Of a DNA stretch of 64,000 nt, positions 31,101 through 38,466 are shown one piece after another (positions within the stretch are counted from its first letter, which is position 1; every line of letters starts with the position of its first letter). Origin of the DNA: Burkholderia sp. USMB20 (lineage in GTDB: Bacteria > Pseudomonadota > Gammaproteobacteria > Burkholderiales > Burkholderiaceae); the NCBI RefSeq assembly GCF_000949135.2, contig NZ_JTAN02000019.1, positions 930,001 through 994,000 on the forward strand, written 5' to 3'. The position numbers and the translations under genes were made by a program. The notes beneath the pieces were generated by a model, which saw only the letters and a list, made by a program, of their open reading frames with translations, searched no databases and was not told the DNA's origin.

Positions 31101-32393
31101 GTGAGCGCCGCCGTCGACGTCGACGAACTGGACGCCGACGCGTGGCTCGCGCTCGCCCGCACGCTGCAGCACGACACGCCGCGCGCGCCGGAGCCGCAGG
31201 CCGCGCCGCGCGTCGACGTCGCGAGCTTCACGCCGAAGCGCTTCGCGCTCCACTTCGGCACGCTGAAGCTGCTCAAGCGCAACTGGGAAAACGTGATCAT
31301 CGGCGCGTCGCACGTCGACGAGCTGTGGCAGGCGAACATCGCGTCGAACCAGGTCTCGGGCTACCTGTCGTGGGCGCCGGGCGGCGGCCACAACGGTGCG
31401 GGCGTGCTGAACGCGCGGCTCGCGAAGCTCGTGATCCCGCAGAGCGCGCAGCACGACCTCGTCGGCCGCGCGATGAACCTGCCGACGCCGACCGACCGGC
31501 CGATGCCGTCGGTCGACCTGATCGTCGACCAGGTCGTCGCGCGCGATCACGACATCGGCAGGCTCGTCGTCAACGCGCGCAACCTCGAGGAAGACGGCGT
31601 GCCGGTATGGCAGCTCGACAAGTTCGAACTGGCGAACCCGGCCGCGAAGCTGACGGCGACCGGCAACTGGCGCACGTCGCGCCGCGCGCTGGCCCGCGGC
31701 GTCGACGAAAACGATGCGCCGCGCCGCAGCGTGTTCGACTTCAAGCTCGACGTCGGCAACGCGGGCGCGCTGCTCGACCTCGTCGGCCTGCCGCGCACGC
31801 TTGCAAACGGCCACGGCACCGTGACCGGCAAGGTCGGCTGGCGCGGCGGCCCGACCGCGGTCGATCTGCCGTCGCTCGGCGGCCAGGTCGCGCTCGACCT
31901 GGAACACGGCCAGATCCTGAAGGTCGATCCGGGTGCCGCGAAACTGCTCGGCGTGCTGAGCCTGCAGAGCCTCGCGCGCTTCCTGACGCTGAATTTCCGC
32001 GACGTGATCGGCAAGGGGCTGCCGTTCGACAAGATCACGGGCACCAGCCGGATCTCGAACGGGATCGCGCGCACCGACGACTTCTCGATGACGACGGCAC
32101 CGGCGAACGTGACGGTGCGCGGCGCGGTCGACCTCGGCGCCGAGACGCAGGACCTGCACGCGCACGTCGCGCCGAAGATCGGCGCCGGCACGGCGGCAAT
32201 CGCGGCCGCGATCATCAATCCGCTGCTGGGTGTCGGCGTGCTGGCCGCGAACTACGCACTGTCGGAGACGCTGTCGCACGCGTTCGCGCTCGACTACGCG
32301 ATCACGGGCTCGTGGGCCCATCCGCACATCGAGCGGGTGCGAGGCGATCAGGGTAAGATGAATCACGGTCCGGCCGATGCGGCGAGCCACTGA
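28194..32393 (+). CDS. yhdP: YhdP family AsmA-like membrane protein
   Basis: This is a very large inner-membrane-anchored protein of 1399 residues. A single membrane segment at about residues 26-50 is followed by a long periplasmic part rich in beta repeats. AsmA/YhdP/TamB-type proteins form hydrophobic grooves that bridge the envelope; YhdP in E. coli is thought to move phospholipids to the outer membrane. The C-terminal region (about 1240-1380), with DVIGKGLPFDKITG and HVAPKIGAGTAAIAA, is the AsmA-like domain. It lies between glnE and a nitrilase gene, the conserved order in beta-proteobacteria. The symbol is by similarity. Confidence 0.88.
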   Translation: MSDRQESAVAEPEAGPPKHDHPVLRRVFRVTLAVGIGTYFVASGAFLGMRYVLLPRIDEYRPRIERAVSDKLHAQLSIGKLSPHWSGMQPGVEVANLTIRGRDGQIALSVPHATAALSWMSLLRLSPALSSLIVDHPDLVVARAADGSLSVAGVGVATTHGGNDTFGTWLLKQEAIVLRNGTLRWRDAQHDAPELALSGIRLAVLNHGREHKAALQAPANGTLLLGPLDFRARFRHKPLAPIGKPTNWTGDAYLSTGPVDLQTLGRYLDIPLTIHAGRIDNAIWATFQDGHLRSAGGDLQGADVVLRVRPTQPRLDVPTVGFGWDMALDAGHDYTLHLTRFNAELGQPPLPDGTPLARSLALSTLTARYRVPTADQGQLLSVVGDRVDLGILSEFIRGLPLPARLRNELIKLDPRGMVSNYHIEVERAKPARADLADEERRMGAAPIVRYRFLGDLQGISVAAQEPPPGLSPRGHPRAGWPGVENLWGHIDASETGGSAHFDTVNAAVTVPGEFDEPRLTFDRLRGNAKWVITPAPGEKHARVDVTLPDLFVANPDAEIAVSGTYTNPGHGRGSLDLRADFARASVARIPRYLPTGMSEHLRDYLGHALQDGQVTKGASIVARGPLEKFPFEHEPDAGVFHIVAPFTGGRFEPTPYPPRKLANGTPSVWPALDGIDGVFELAQNKLRFDIARAHYKRVALTKVAGRIDDLGNPSKSPLVIDGHAQGPLADLIDYADNSSLGAMSGHIGQRIDAQGPAALALKITIPQHVPHPHTHVEGTLAFGGNTLSTDGVPPLSALRGSVRFSEAGASLHELSGRFLGGPVRANGNFQSHGPYAVDVDGKLALDAARGLNLRGTAAALLEHVVGDAPYQLAVRGAPGRLPEVTAHSDLTGVALNFPAPFAKPAGTPMPFRFTLQPAAQAGGKRLEHADLTLGPVSATYLLDATPGQPLRAVRGAMGIHRMPDLPQDGVSAAVDVDELDADAWLALARTLQHDTPRAPEPQAAPRVDVASFTPKRFALHFGTLKLLKRNWENVIIGASHVDELWQANIASNQVSGYLSWAPGGGHNGAGVLNARLAKLVIPQSAQHDLVGRAMNLPTPTDRPMPSVDLIVDQVVARDHDIGRLVVNARNLEEDGVPVWQLDKFELANPAAKLTATGNWRTSRRALARGVDENDAPRRSVFDFKLDVGNAGALLDLVGLPRTLANGHGTVTGKVGWRGGPTAVDLPSLGGQVALDLEHGQILKVDPGAAKLLGVLSLQSLARFLTLNFRDVIGKGLPFDKITGTSRISNGIARTDDFSMTTAPANVTVRGAVDLGAETQDLHAHVAPKIGAGTAAIAAAIINPLLGVGVLAANYALSETLSHAFALDYAITGSWAHPHIERVRGDQGKMNHGPADAASH

Positions 32394-32444
32394 CGCGCGC
32401 ACGGTGCCGGGCCGCACCCCATTTATGACGCAACCGATCCAGCG

Positions 32445-33272
32445 ATGACCGATCACACCCGTTCCGCCACGCCCTTTCGGGTCGCCGCGCTGCAGATGGT
32501 GAGCACGCCGGACGTCGCACGCAATCTCGCCGAAGCCGGCCGCCTGATCGCGGAAGCGGCCGGCGACGGCGCGCAGCTCGTCCTGCTGCCCGAGTATTTC
32601 TGCTTCATGGGCCATCGCGACACCGACAAGCTCGCGCTCGCCGAACCCTACCGTGACGGCCCGATCCAGCGCTTCCTGTCGGAGGCCGCGCACCGTCACG
32701 GCATCTGGGTGATCGGCGGCACGCTGCCGCTGAAGGCGCCGGAGCCCGATCGCGTGCTGAACACGACGCTCGTGTTCGACCCGAACGGCCAGGAAGCCGC
32801 CCGCTACGACAAGATCCACCTGTTCAACTTCGAGAAAGGCGACGAATCGTTCGACGAGGCGCGCACGATCCGCGCGGGCGACACGGTCGTCGCGTTCGAC
32901 GCGCCGTTCGGGCGGGTCGGCCTGTCGGTCTGTTACGATCTGCGCTTTCCGGAGCTGTATCGCAGGATGGGCGACTGCGCGCTGATCGTCGTGCCGTCGG
33001 CGTTTACGTATACGACGGGCCGCGCGCACTGGGAAATGCTGCTGCGCGCGCGGGCCGTGGAGAACCAGTGCTACGTGCTCGCGGCCGCGCAAGGCGGCAA
33101 GCACGAGAACGGCCGGCGCACCTGGGGCCACAGCATGCTGATCGACCCGTGGGGCGAGATCGTCGCGGTCCGCGACGAAGGCGCGAGCGTCGTGACCGGC
33201 GCGCTCGATCCGCAGCGCATCGCCGACGTGCGCCAGAGCCTGCCCGCGTGGCGGCATCGCGTGCTGGCCTGA
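32445..33272 (+). CDS. Carbon-nitrogen hydrolase (Nit/omega-amidase type)
   Basis: A 275-residue cytosolic amidase of the nitrilase superfamily. The catalytic triad is complete: Glu50 in LLPEYFCF, Lys123 in YDKIHLFNF, and Cys163 in VCYDLRFPELYR. The length and the absence of extra domains fit the Nit1/Nit2 branch, whose members clean up deaminated glutathione or act as omega-amidase; which one is not decidable here. It follows yhdP by 51 bases and precedes tldD. Confidence 0.9.
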   Translation: MTDHTRSATPFRVAALQMVSTPDVARNLAEAGRLIAEAAGDGAQLVLLPEYFCFMGHRDTDKLALAEPYRDGPIQRFLSEAAHRHGIWVIGGTLPLKAPEPDRVLNTTLVFDPNGQEAARYDKIHLFNFEKGDESFDEARTIRAGDTVVAFDAPFGRVGLSVCYDLRFPELYRRMGDCALIVVPSAFTYTTGRAHWEMLLRARAVENQCYVLAAAQGGKHENGRRTWGHSMLIDPWGEIVAVRDEGASVVTGALDPQRIADVRQSLPAWRHRVLA

Positions 33273-33364
33273 ACCGCTGAACCGCCCGGCGCTTGAAACG
33301 CTGCCCGGCCAACCCATCTGCCCAGAACGCACCCGACAACTTTTTGAGAACCCTCGATACCCGC

Positions 33365-34831
33365 ATGAACATCATCGAACCCGGCATCCGCAATCTTGCG
33401 CTGGCGAAGGACATCCTCCTCACGCCGTACGGCCTCGACGAGAGCCTGCTCACGCGCACGATCGCCGACATCTTCACGCATCGCGTCGACTACGCCGACC
33501 TGTACTTCCAGGCGACCCGCAGCGAAGCGTGGAGCCTCGAGGAAGGCATCGTGAAGTCGGGCAGTTTCAGCATCGACCAGGGCGTCGGCGTGCGCGCGGT
33601 CGCGGGCGACCGCACCGCGTTCGCGTACTCGGACGACCTGTCGCCGGAAGCGATCGCGCAGGCGGCCGCGGCCACCAAGGCGATCGCGGCGGCCGGCGGC
33701 GGCCGCCAGAAGATCAAGGCGGCCACTTCCCTGAAGGGCATCTCGGGCCGCGACCTGTACCTGCCGTCCGATCCGCTCGCGTCGCTCGACGCGACCGCGA
33801 AGGTCAAGCTGCTCGAGCGCATCGAGCAGATGGCGCGCGGGCGCGACCCGCGCGTCACGCAGGTGATGGCGGGCCTCGCCGGCGAATACGACGTCGTGCT
33901 GGTCGCGCGCAGCGACGGCGCGCTCGCGGCCGACATCCGCCCGCTGGTGCGCGTGTCGGTCACGGTGATCGCCGAACAGAACGGCCGCCGCGAGATCGGC
34001 TCCGGGGGCGGCGGCGGCCGCTTCGACTACGGCTACTTCACCGACGACGTGCTGTCGCGCTACGTCGACGACGCCGTGCACGCGGCGCTCGTCAACCTCG
34101 ACGCGCGCCCCGCGCCGGCCGGCGCGATGACCGTCGTGCTGGGGCCGGGCTGGCCGGGCGTGCTGCTGCACGAGGCGATCGGCCACGGCCTCGAGGGCGA
34201 CTTCAACCGCAAGGGTTCGTCGGCGTTCGCCGGCCGGATCGGCGAGCAGGTCGCCGCGAAGGGCGTGACGGTGGTCGACGACGGCACGCTGCCGAACCGC
34301 CGCGGCTCGCTGAACATCGACGACGAAGGCAACCCGACGCAGTGCACGACGCTGATCGAGGACGGCATCCTGAAGGGCTACATCCAGGACACGCTGAACG
34401 CGCGCCTGATGAAGATGCCCGTCACCGGCAACGCGCGGCGCGAGTCGTACGCGGCGCTGCCGATGCCGCGCATGACCAACACGTACATGCTGAACGGCGA
34501 CAAGGATCCGAAGGAAATCATCGCGTCGGTGAAGAACGGCCTGTACGCGGTGAACTTCGGCGGCGGCCAGGTCGACATCACGAACGGCAAGTTCGTGTTC
34601 TCGGCGTCCGAGGCGTACATGATCGAGAACGGCAAGATCACCTACCCGGTGAAGGGCGCGACGCTGATCGGCAGCGGCCCGGAATCGCTGAAGTACGTGA
34701 GCATGATCGGCAACGACATGTCGCTCGACTCGGGCGTCGGCGTGTGCGGCAAGGAAGGCCAGAGCGTGCCGGTGGGCGTCGGCCAGCCGACCCTGCGGAT
34801 CGACAAGATGACGGTCGGCGGTACGGCATAA
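33365..34831 (+). CDS. tldD: Metalloprotease TldD
   Basis: TldD pairs with TldE (PmbA) to form a zinc protease that degrades unfolded peptides and matures some bacteriocins. The active site HEAIGHGLEGD (His269, Glu270, His273) is intact, preceded by VVLGPGWPGVLLHE. The C-terminal part has VNFGGGQVDITNGKFVFSASEAY and ATLIGSGPE. The ATG at 33365 gives 488 residues, the family length. The frame to 33293 adds a non-homologous leader. The partner gene pmbA is not in this window. Confidence 0.95.
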   Translation: MNIIEPGIRNLALAKDILLTPYGLDESLLTRTIADIFTHRVDYADLYFQATRSEAWSLEEGIVKSGSFSIDQGVGVRAVAGDRTAFAYSDDLSPEAIAQAAAATKAIAAAGGGRQKIKAATSLKGISGRDLYLPSDPLASLDATAKVKLLERIEQMARGRDPRVTQVMAGLAGEYDVVLVARSDGALAADIRPLVRVSVTVIAEQNGRREIGSGGGGGRFDYGYFTDDVLSRYVDDAVHAALVNLDARPAPAGAMTVVLGPGWPGVLLHEAIGHGLEGDFNRKGSSAFAGRIGEQVAAKGVTVVDDGTLPNRRGSLNIDDEGNPTQCTTLIEDGILKGYIQDTLNARLMKMPVTGNARRESYAALPMPRMTNTYMLNGDKDPKEIIASVKNGLYAVNFGGGQVDITNGKFVFSASEAYMIENGKITYPVKGATLIGSGPESLKYVSMIGNDMSLDSGVGVCGKEGQSVPVGVGQPTLRIDKMTVGGTA

Positions 34832-34849
34832 CCGCATCGCGGCGCAGAC

Positions 34850-34893
34850 AATCCGCGCATTTTGACAAAAGCGCGCGGATTCTCCGCATTTTT
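34850..34893 (+). terminator. Candidate terminator downstream of tldD
   Basis: AATCCGCGC (34850-34858) and GCGCGGATT (34873-34881) form a perfect 9-bp stem with a 14-nt loop. TTTTT follows at 34889-34893 after seven bases. The delayed T-run makes this a moderate candidate. It would insulate the aroG promoter from upstream reading. Confidence 0.5.
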
Positions 34894-34905
34894 GAGCACC
34901 CCCGG

Positions 34906-34934
34906 TTGCCAGCGACGCGGCGACCGGGTATAAA
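34906..34934 (+). promoter_or_regulatory. Sigma70 promoter of the aroG leader
   Basis: TTGCCA (34906-34911) and TATAAA (34929-34934) are separated by exactly 17 bp. Transcription should begin near 34941, about 30 bases before the leader-peptide ATG. Confidence 0.7.
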
Positions 34935-34971
34935 TTCCGAATCAACTTTTTTGACGAACCGAATCTCCGTC

Positions 34972-35037
34972 ATGTCCGCCAAGTTTTATTTTTACTTTTT
35001 TTGGCATCTCAGACCGCTGGCGGATCGAGAGGGTTGA
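34972..35037 (+). CDS. Aromatic amino acid leader peptide of aroG
   Basis: A 21-residue frame starts at ATG 34972. Codons 5-11 read Phe-Tyr-Phe-Tyr-Phe-Phe-Trp, seven aromatic residues in a row, and the frame ends at TGA 35035-35037, 29 bases before the attenuator terminator. This is the arrangement of a ribosome-mediated attenuation leader: stalling on Phe, Tyr or Trp codons when the charged tRNA is scarce would favour expression of DAHP synthase. The ribosome binding site is weak. No function is expected for the peptide itself. Confidence 0.8.
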   Translation: MSAKFYFYFFWHLRPLADREG

Positions 35038-35099
35038 TGGCGCGTGAAGCGCAACCGAAATTCCCGAAAAAACCGCCGGCGAACCCGGCGGTTTTTTTT
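34975..35099 (+). promoter_or_regulatory. Transcription attenuator of aroG with alternative RNA helices
   Basis: Four pairing segments can be read. Segment 1, TCCGCCA (34975-34981, codons 2-4 of the leader), pairs perfectly with segment 2, TGGCGGA (35018-35024). Segment 2, as CTGGCGG (35017-35023), also pairs with segment 3, CCGCCGG (35073-35079), with one G-U pair: an antiterminator. Segment 3 pairs with segment 4, CCGGCGG (35085-35091), in the terminator. A ribosome stalled on the aromatic codons would cover segment 1, release segment 2 and block the terminator. Confidence 0.78.
35067..35099 (+). terminator. Attenuator terminator upstream of aroG
   Basis: The stem CCGCCGG/CCGGCGG has a 5-nt loop (35080-35084), extended by six A-T pairs, and is followed by eight T residues (35092-35099). 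It stands 130 bases before the aroG start. Confidence 0.9.
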
Positions 35100-35229
35100 C
35101 GCCCTTCGCCACCCGGTCGCCGCCGCAGCGGATCCCGCGGCCCCGACCGAAATCACTGAATCGCTTGAATCGATGAATCTGCCGCACGCGCACTGACCGA
35201 ACGGCGCCCGCAAAACCAGGAGAAACAGC

Positions 35230-36303
35230 ATGCCCCCGCACAACACCGACGACGTCCGCATCCGCGAACTCAAGGAACTGACGCCGCCCGCCCACCTGAT
35301 CCGCGAATTCGCGTGCTCCGAGGCCGCGTCCGAGCTGATCTACAACTCGCGCCAGTCGATGCACCGCATCCTGCACGGGATGGACGACCGGCTGATCGTC
35401 GTGATCGGGCCGTGCTCGATCCACGATACGAAGGCGGCGATCGAGTACGCGGGGCGGCTCGTGAAGGAGCGCGAGCGCTTCAACGGCGAGCTGGAAATCG
35501 TGATGCGCGTGTACTTCGAGAAGCCGCGCACGACGGTCGGCTGGAAGGGGCTCATCAACGATCCGCACCTCGACAACAGCTTCAAGATCAACGAAGGGCT
35601 GCGCACCGCGCGCGAGCTGCTGCTGCAGATCAACGAGATGGGGCTGCCGGCCGCGACCGAATACCTCGACATGATCAGCCCGCAGTACATCGCCGACCTG
35701 ATCTCGTGGGGCGCGATCGGCGCGCGCACGACCGAGTCGCAGGTGCACCGCGAGCTGGCGTCGGGGCTGTCGTGCCCGGTCGGCTTCAAAAACGGCACCG
35801 ACGGCAACGTGAAGATCGCGGTCGACGCGATCAAGGCCGCATCGCAGCCGCACCATTTCCTGTCGGTGACCAAGGGCGGCCATTCGGCGATCGTGTCGAC
35901 GGCCGGCAACGAGGACTGCCACGTGATCCTGCGCGGCGGCAAGACGCCGAACTACGACGCGGACAGCGTGAACGCCGCGTGCGCGGACATCGGCAAGGCC
36001 GGCCTCGCCGCGCGCCTGATGATCGACGCGAGCCACGCGAACAGCTCGAAGAAGCACGAGAACCAGATTCCCGTGTGCGCGGACATCGGCCGCCAGGTCG
36101 CGGCCGGCGACGAGCGCATCGTCGGCGTGATGATCGAGTCGCACCTCGTCGAGGGGCGCCAGGACCTGAAGGAAGGCTGCCCGCTGACCTACGGCCAGAG
36201 CATCACCGACGCGTGCATCGCGTGGGACGACAGCGTGAAGGTGCTCGAAGGCCTCGCGGAATCGGTGAAGGCACGCCGCGTCGCGCGCGGCAGCGGCAAC
36301 TGA
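35230..36303 (+). CDS. aroG: 3-deoxy-7-phosphoheptulonate (DAHP) synthase, class I
   Basis: AroG condenses phosphoenolpyruvate and erythrose 4-phosphate, the committed step to chorismate and Phe, Tyr and Trp. The 357-residue protein shows IGPCSIHDTKAA, MRVYFEKPRTTVGWKG, IGARTTESQVHRELASGLSCPVGFKNGTDG-type sequence (about residues 165-195), DASHANSSKKHENQ and VVGVMIESHL-like metal and PEP-binding parts. It belongs to the E. coli AroF/AroG/AroH group (I-alpha). Which amino acid inhibits it cannot be read safely. An AGGAG ribosome binding site precedes the ATG. Expression is probably set by the attenuator just upstream. Confidence 0.95.
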   Translation: MPPHNTDDVRIRELKELTPPAHLIREFACSEAASELIYNSRQSMHRILHGMDDRLIVVIGPCSIHDTKAAIEYAGRLVKERERFNGELEIVMRVYFEKPRTTVGWKGLINDPHLDNSFKINEGLRTARELLLQINEMGLPAATEYLDMISPQYIADLISWGAIGARTTESQVHRELASGLSCPVGFKNGTDGNVKIAVDAIKAASQPHHFLSVTKGGHSAIVSTAGNEDCHVILRGGKTPNYDADSVNAACADIGKAGLAARLMIDASHANSSKKHENQIPVCADIGRQVAAGDERIVGVMIESHLVEGRQDLKEGCPLTYGQSITDACIAWDDSVKVLEGLAESVKARRVARGSGN

Positions 36304-36382
36304 CAGGCGATACCGGTCCGGACCGTGGCTTCCCGCCTGCCGACGGGTTGCCATGGTTCGACTGCGACCGGCATCCGGTTCT

Positions 36383-36411
36383 GCTAGACTAGCTAACACC
36401 CCCTAGCTAAC
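36383..36411 (+). promoter_or_regulatory. Probable promoter and autoregulatory operator of the toxin-antitoxin pair
   Basis: An extended -10 (TGCTAGACT, 36383-36391) overlaps two direct copies of CTAGCTAAC (36389-36397 and 36403-36411) spaced 14 bp apart. Each contains the palindrome TAGCTA. The GGAGG ribosome binding site and ATG of the antitoxin follow directly. Such paired short palindromes are typical targets of Phd/YefM-type antitoxins. Confidence 0.5.
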
Positions 36412-36422
36412 CGGAGGTACTC

Positions 36423-36692
36423 ATGTCGACCGTCAACATGCATGATGCCAAGTCGCGGCTTTCAAGTCTCGTCGAGGCACTGGAACTGGGGCGCGAATCC
36501 GAAGTCGTGATCGCCCGCAACGGCCATCCGGTCGCCCGCATCGTTCCCTACACGGCGCCGCGCCGCATCGGCGCCGCTCGTCAGCTGCTTGCCGGCCTGA
36601 ACATCCCGACGACGGTCGAAGCATTCAATTCCGGCGACGAATCGATCGCAGCCGATTTCGATGCCAGCGCCGAGCGAGGACTCGCGCCGTGA
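36423..36692 (+). CDS. Type II antitoxin, Phd/YefM family
   Basis: An 89-residue antitoxin that should bind and neutralise the downstream PIN toxin and repress the operon. The N-terminal DNA-binding part reads STVNMHDAKSRLSSLVEALELGRESEVVIARNGHPVARIVPY (about residues 2-43; pattern typical of the prevent-host-death fold). The C-terminal part is acidic and probably wraps the toxin. The ribosome binding site GGAGG lies six bases before the ATG. The stop overlaps the toxin start by GTGA. The local GC content is lower than in aroG, so the pair may be acquired. Confidence 0.88.
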   Translation: MSTVNMHDAKSRLSSLVEALELGRESEVVIARNGHPVARIVPYTAPRRIGAARQLLAGLNIPTTVEAFNSGDESIAADFDASAERGLAP

Positions 36693-37078
36693 AGCTGTTG
36701 CTCGACACGCATATCGCGCTGTGGGCGGCTGAAGGCGCGCCGCAACTGTCGCCGACCGCCGTCGCATTGATCGAGGATCCGCAGAACACGCTGTACGTCA
36801 GCGCCGCGTCTATCTGGGAAATCTCGATCAAGTATCGTAAAGGCAACCTCCCCGTTCATCCACGCGATGCCCGTTCGGCATTCCGGCTCGCTGGCTTCGC
36901 GGAATTGTCGATCAATAGCGATCACGCCGAGGCGGTCGCTGCGTTGCCGGATTTCCCTGACCATGCCGATCCGTTCGATCGCATGATGGTCGCGCAGGCG
37001 CTACATGAAGGCATGCCGCTCGTCAGTGCCGATCCGAAGGTATGGCGCTACCACGCAACACTGATGCTACGCGCCTGA
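36689..37078 (+). CDS. PIN-domain ribonuclease toxin (VapC-like)
   Basis: A 129-residue PIN-domain nuclease that would cleave RNA and stop growth when free of antitoxin. The acidic active-site residues are all present: Asp6 in LLLDTHIALW, Glu44 in SIWEISIK, Asp97 in DPFDRMMVAQA and Asp115 in LVSADPKV. So the toxin is predicted to be active. The GTG start overlaps the antitoxin stop, implying coupled translation. The pair lies between aroG and hmpA and is followed by a bidirectional terminator. Its RNA target is unknown. Confidence 0.9.
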   Translation: MKLLLDTHIALWAAEGAPQLSPTAVALIEDPQNTLYVSAASIWEISIKYRKGNLPVHPRDARSAFRLAGFAELSINSDHAEAVAALPDFPDHADPFDRMMVAQALHEGMPLVSADPKVWRYHATLMLRA

Positions 37079-37104
37079 AGTCGCCTGCCTGGCGCAGCAC
37101 GAAC

Positions 37105-37131
37105 AAAAGCCCGACTCGCGCCGGGCTTTTT
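37105..37131. terminator. Bidirectional terminator between the toxin gene and hmpA
   Basis: AAAAGCCCG (37105-37113) pairs perfectly with CGGGCTTTT (37122-37130) around an 8-nt loop, with T residues on both strands after the stem. It serves the convergent toxin gene and hmpA. Confidence 0.9.
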
Positions 37132-37163
37132 CATTGCCTCGGCCGGAACCGGCCGTCAGATCC

Positions 37164-38372
37164 TCACTCGAGCGCACCCGAGCCGAAGATCTCGGTGTTG
37201 ATGCGTTCCGGCGCGACGCCGAGCGCGACCAGCGCGTCGCGTTGCGCCTTCATGAACGCGATCGGGCCGCAGATGTAGTAGTCGGCGTCAGGCACAAGCG
37301 CGTATTGCTTCACGCGTTCCGGCGTCAGGCGCCCTTCGAGGTCGTGATCGACGCCAACCCGGTCGGTCGGCCCCACCAATTCATATAGCACCGTGCGCTT
37401 GACGTTCGCGTGTTCGCGCACCGTATCGTTCAGCCAGTCGCGGAACGCATGCACCGCGCCCGACCGGCATGCGTGGACGAACCGCACTCCACGCGTGCTG
37501 CCTTCGCCGACCAGCGTCGAGGCCATCGACACCATCGGCGTGAGCCCGACGCCGCCTGAGATCAGCACGACCGGCGTATCGGCGCCGCGCTTCAGCGAGA
37601 ATTCGCCCATCGGCGCGGTCACCTCGACGATCGCGCCCTCCTCCACGCCGTCATGCATCAGCGTCGACACCTTGCCGGCCGGGATCGCTTCCGGCTGGCC
37701 GGCCTCGCGCTTCACCGAGATGCGCAGCCACTTGCCGTGCGGCGCGTCGGACAGGCTGTACTGGCGCGGCTGATCGACGCCGAGATCGCCGACGAAGCGC
37801 TTCACCGTGACGTACTGGCCCGGCGCGAAGCTCGGCGCGTCGCCGCCGTCGGCGGGCGTCAGGTAGAACGACGTGATCTCGTCGCTCTCACGCACCTTGC
37901 GGGCAACCTTGAACGGACGGAAGCCGCTCCACGCTGCGCCCGCGTACAGGTCGGCCTCGGCGCCGATCAGGATCTGCGCGAGCTGGCCGTACGCCACGCG
38001 CCATGCCTCGAGCGTCTCGGCATCGACCGCATCGCCGAGCACTTCGACGATCGACGCGAGCAGGTTCTCGCCGACGATCGGGTAATGCTCGGGGCGGATG
38101 TTCAGGCTCGCGTGCTTGTGCGCGATGTGCGACACCGCCCCGCCGAGCGCGCCGAGGTTGTCGATGTTCGCCGCATACGCATAGACCGCCTTCGCGAGCG
38201 TTTCCGGCTGGCTGCCGGTCTTCTGGTGCGTCTGGTTGAACAGGTTCTTCAGTTCCGGATGCCGCGCGAACATGCGCTGGTAGAAATGCTTCGTGATCGT
38301 CGCGCCGTGCACGGCGAGGACAGGGGCAGTGGCCTTCACGCGAGCCATCTGGTCAGCGGTGATGTGGGTCAT
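37164..38372 (-). CDS. hmp: Flavohaemoprotein, nitric oxide dioxygenase
   Basis: Hmp oxidises NO to nitrate using NAD(P)H and O2 and protects against nitrosative stress. Residues 1-140 form a globin with proximal His85 in SHIAHKHASL. A FAD domain follows with RQYSLSDAPHGKWLRISVKR. The NAD domain has LISGGVGLTPMVSM and YICGPIAFM. The 402-residue length is normal, and all three domains are complete. A palindromic NsrR-like site lies just upstream. It converges on the toxin gene. Confidence 0.96.
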   Translation of the reverse strand: MTHITADQMARVKATAPVLAVHGATITKHFYQRMFARHPELKNLFNQTHQKTGSQPETLAKAVYAYAANIDNLGALGGAVSHIAHKHASLNIRPEHYPIVGENLLASIVEVLGDAVDAETLEAWRVAYGQLAQILIGAEADLYAGAAWSGFRPFKVARKVRESDEITSFYLTPADGGDAPSFAPGQYVTVKRFVGDLGVDQPRQYSLSDAPHGKWLRISVKREAGQPEAIPAGKVSTLMHDGVEEGAIVEVTAPMGEFSLKRGADTPVVLISGGVGLTPMVSMASTLVGEGSTRGVRFVHACRSGAVHAFRDWLNDTVREHANVKRTVLYELVGPTDRVGVDHDLEGRLTPERVKQYALVPDADYYICGPIAFMKAQRDALVALGVAPERINTEIFGSGALE

Positions 38373-38384
38373 GTTCGTTCTCCG

Positions 38385-38413
38385 TTAAACATGCTCGTAC
38401 GATACATCTTTAA
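38385..38413 (-). promoter_or_regulatory. Candidate NsrR operator upstream of hmp
   Basis: A 29-bp imperfect palindrome begins TTAAACATG and ends TACATCTTTAA on the plus strand. It lies 13-41 bases before the hmp start. Its AAGATGTAT half-site resembles the NsrR consensus AAGATGYATT. NsrR repression of hmp is well known in proteobacteria, but the second half-site is degenerate. Confidence 0.45.
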
Positions 38414-38466
38414 AAACAGACGTCCGTCGGGCAAATTGTCGCAGTGCGGAAACACGACGCCGGGCG

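Noticed and set aside
28155-33332. A 1725-codon open frame on the minus strand opposite yhdP and the nitrilase gene
   Set aside because: It is rich in Arg, His and Asp as antisense frames of GC-rich genes are, and it matches no family. The plus-strand genes are well recognised.
34862-34867. TTGACA as a -35 box for aroG
   Set aside because: No -10 match at proper spacing follows, and it lies in the loop of the tldD terminator candidate. TTGCCA/TATAAA downstream is far better.
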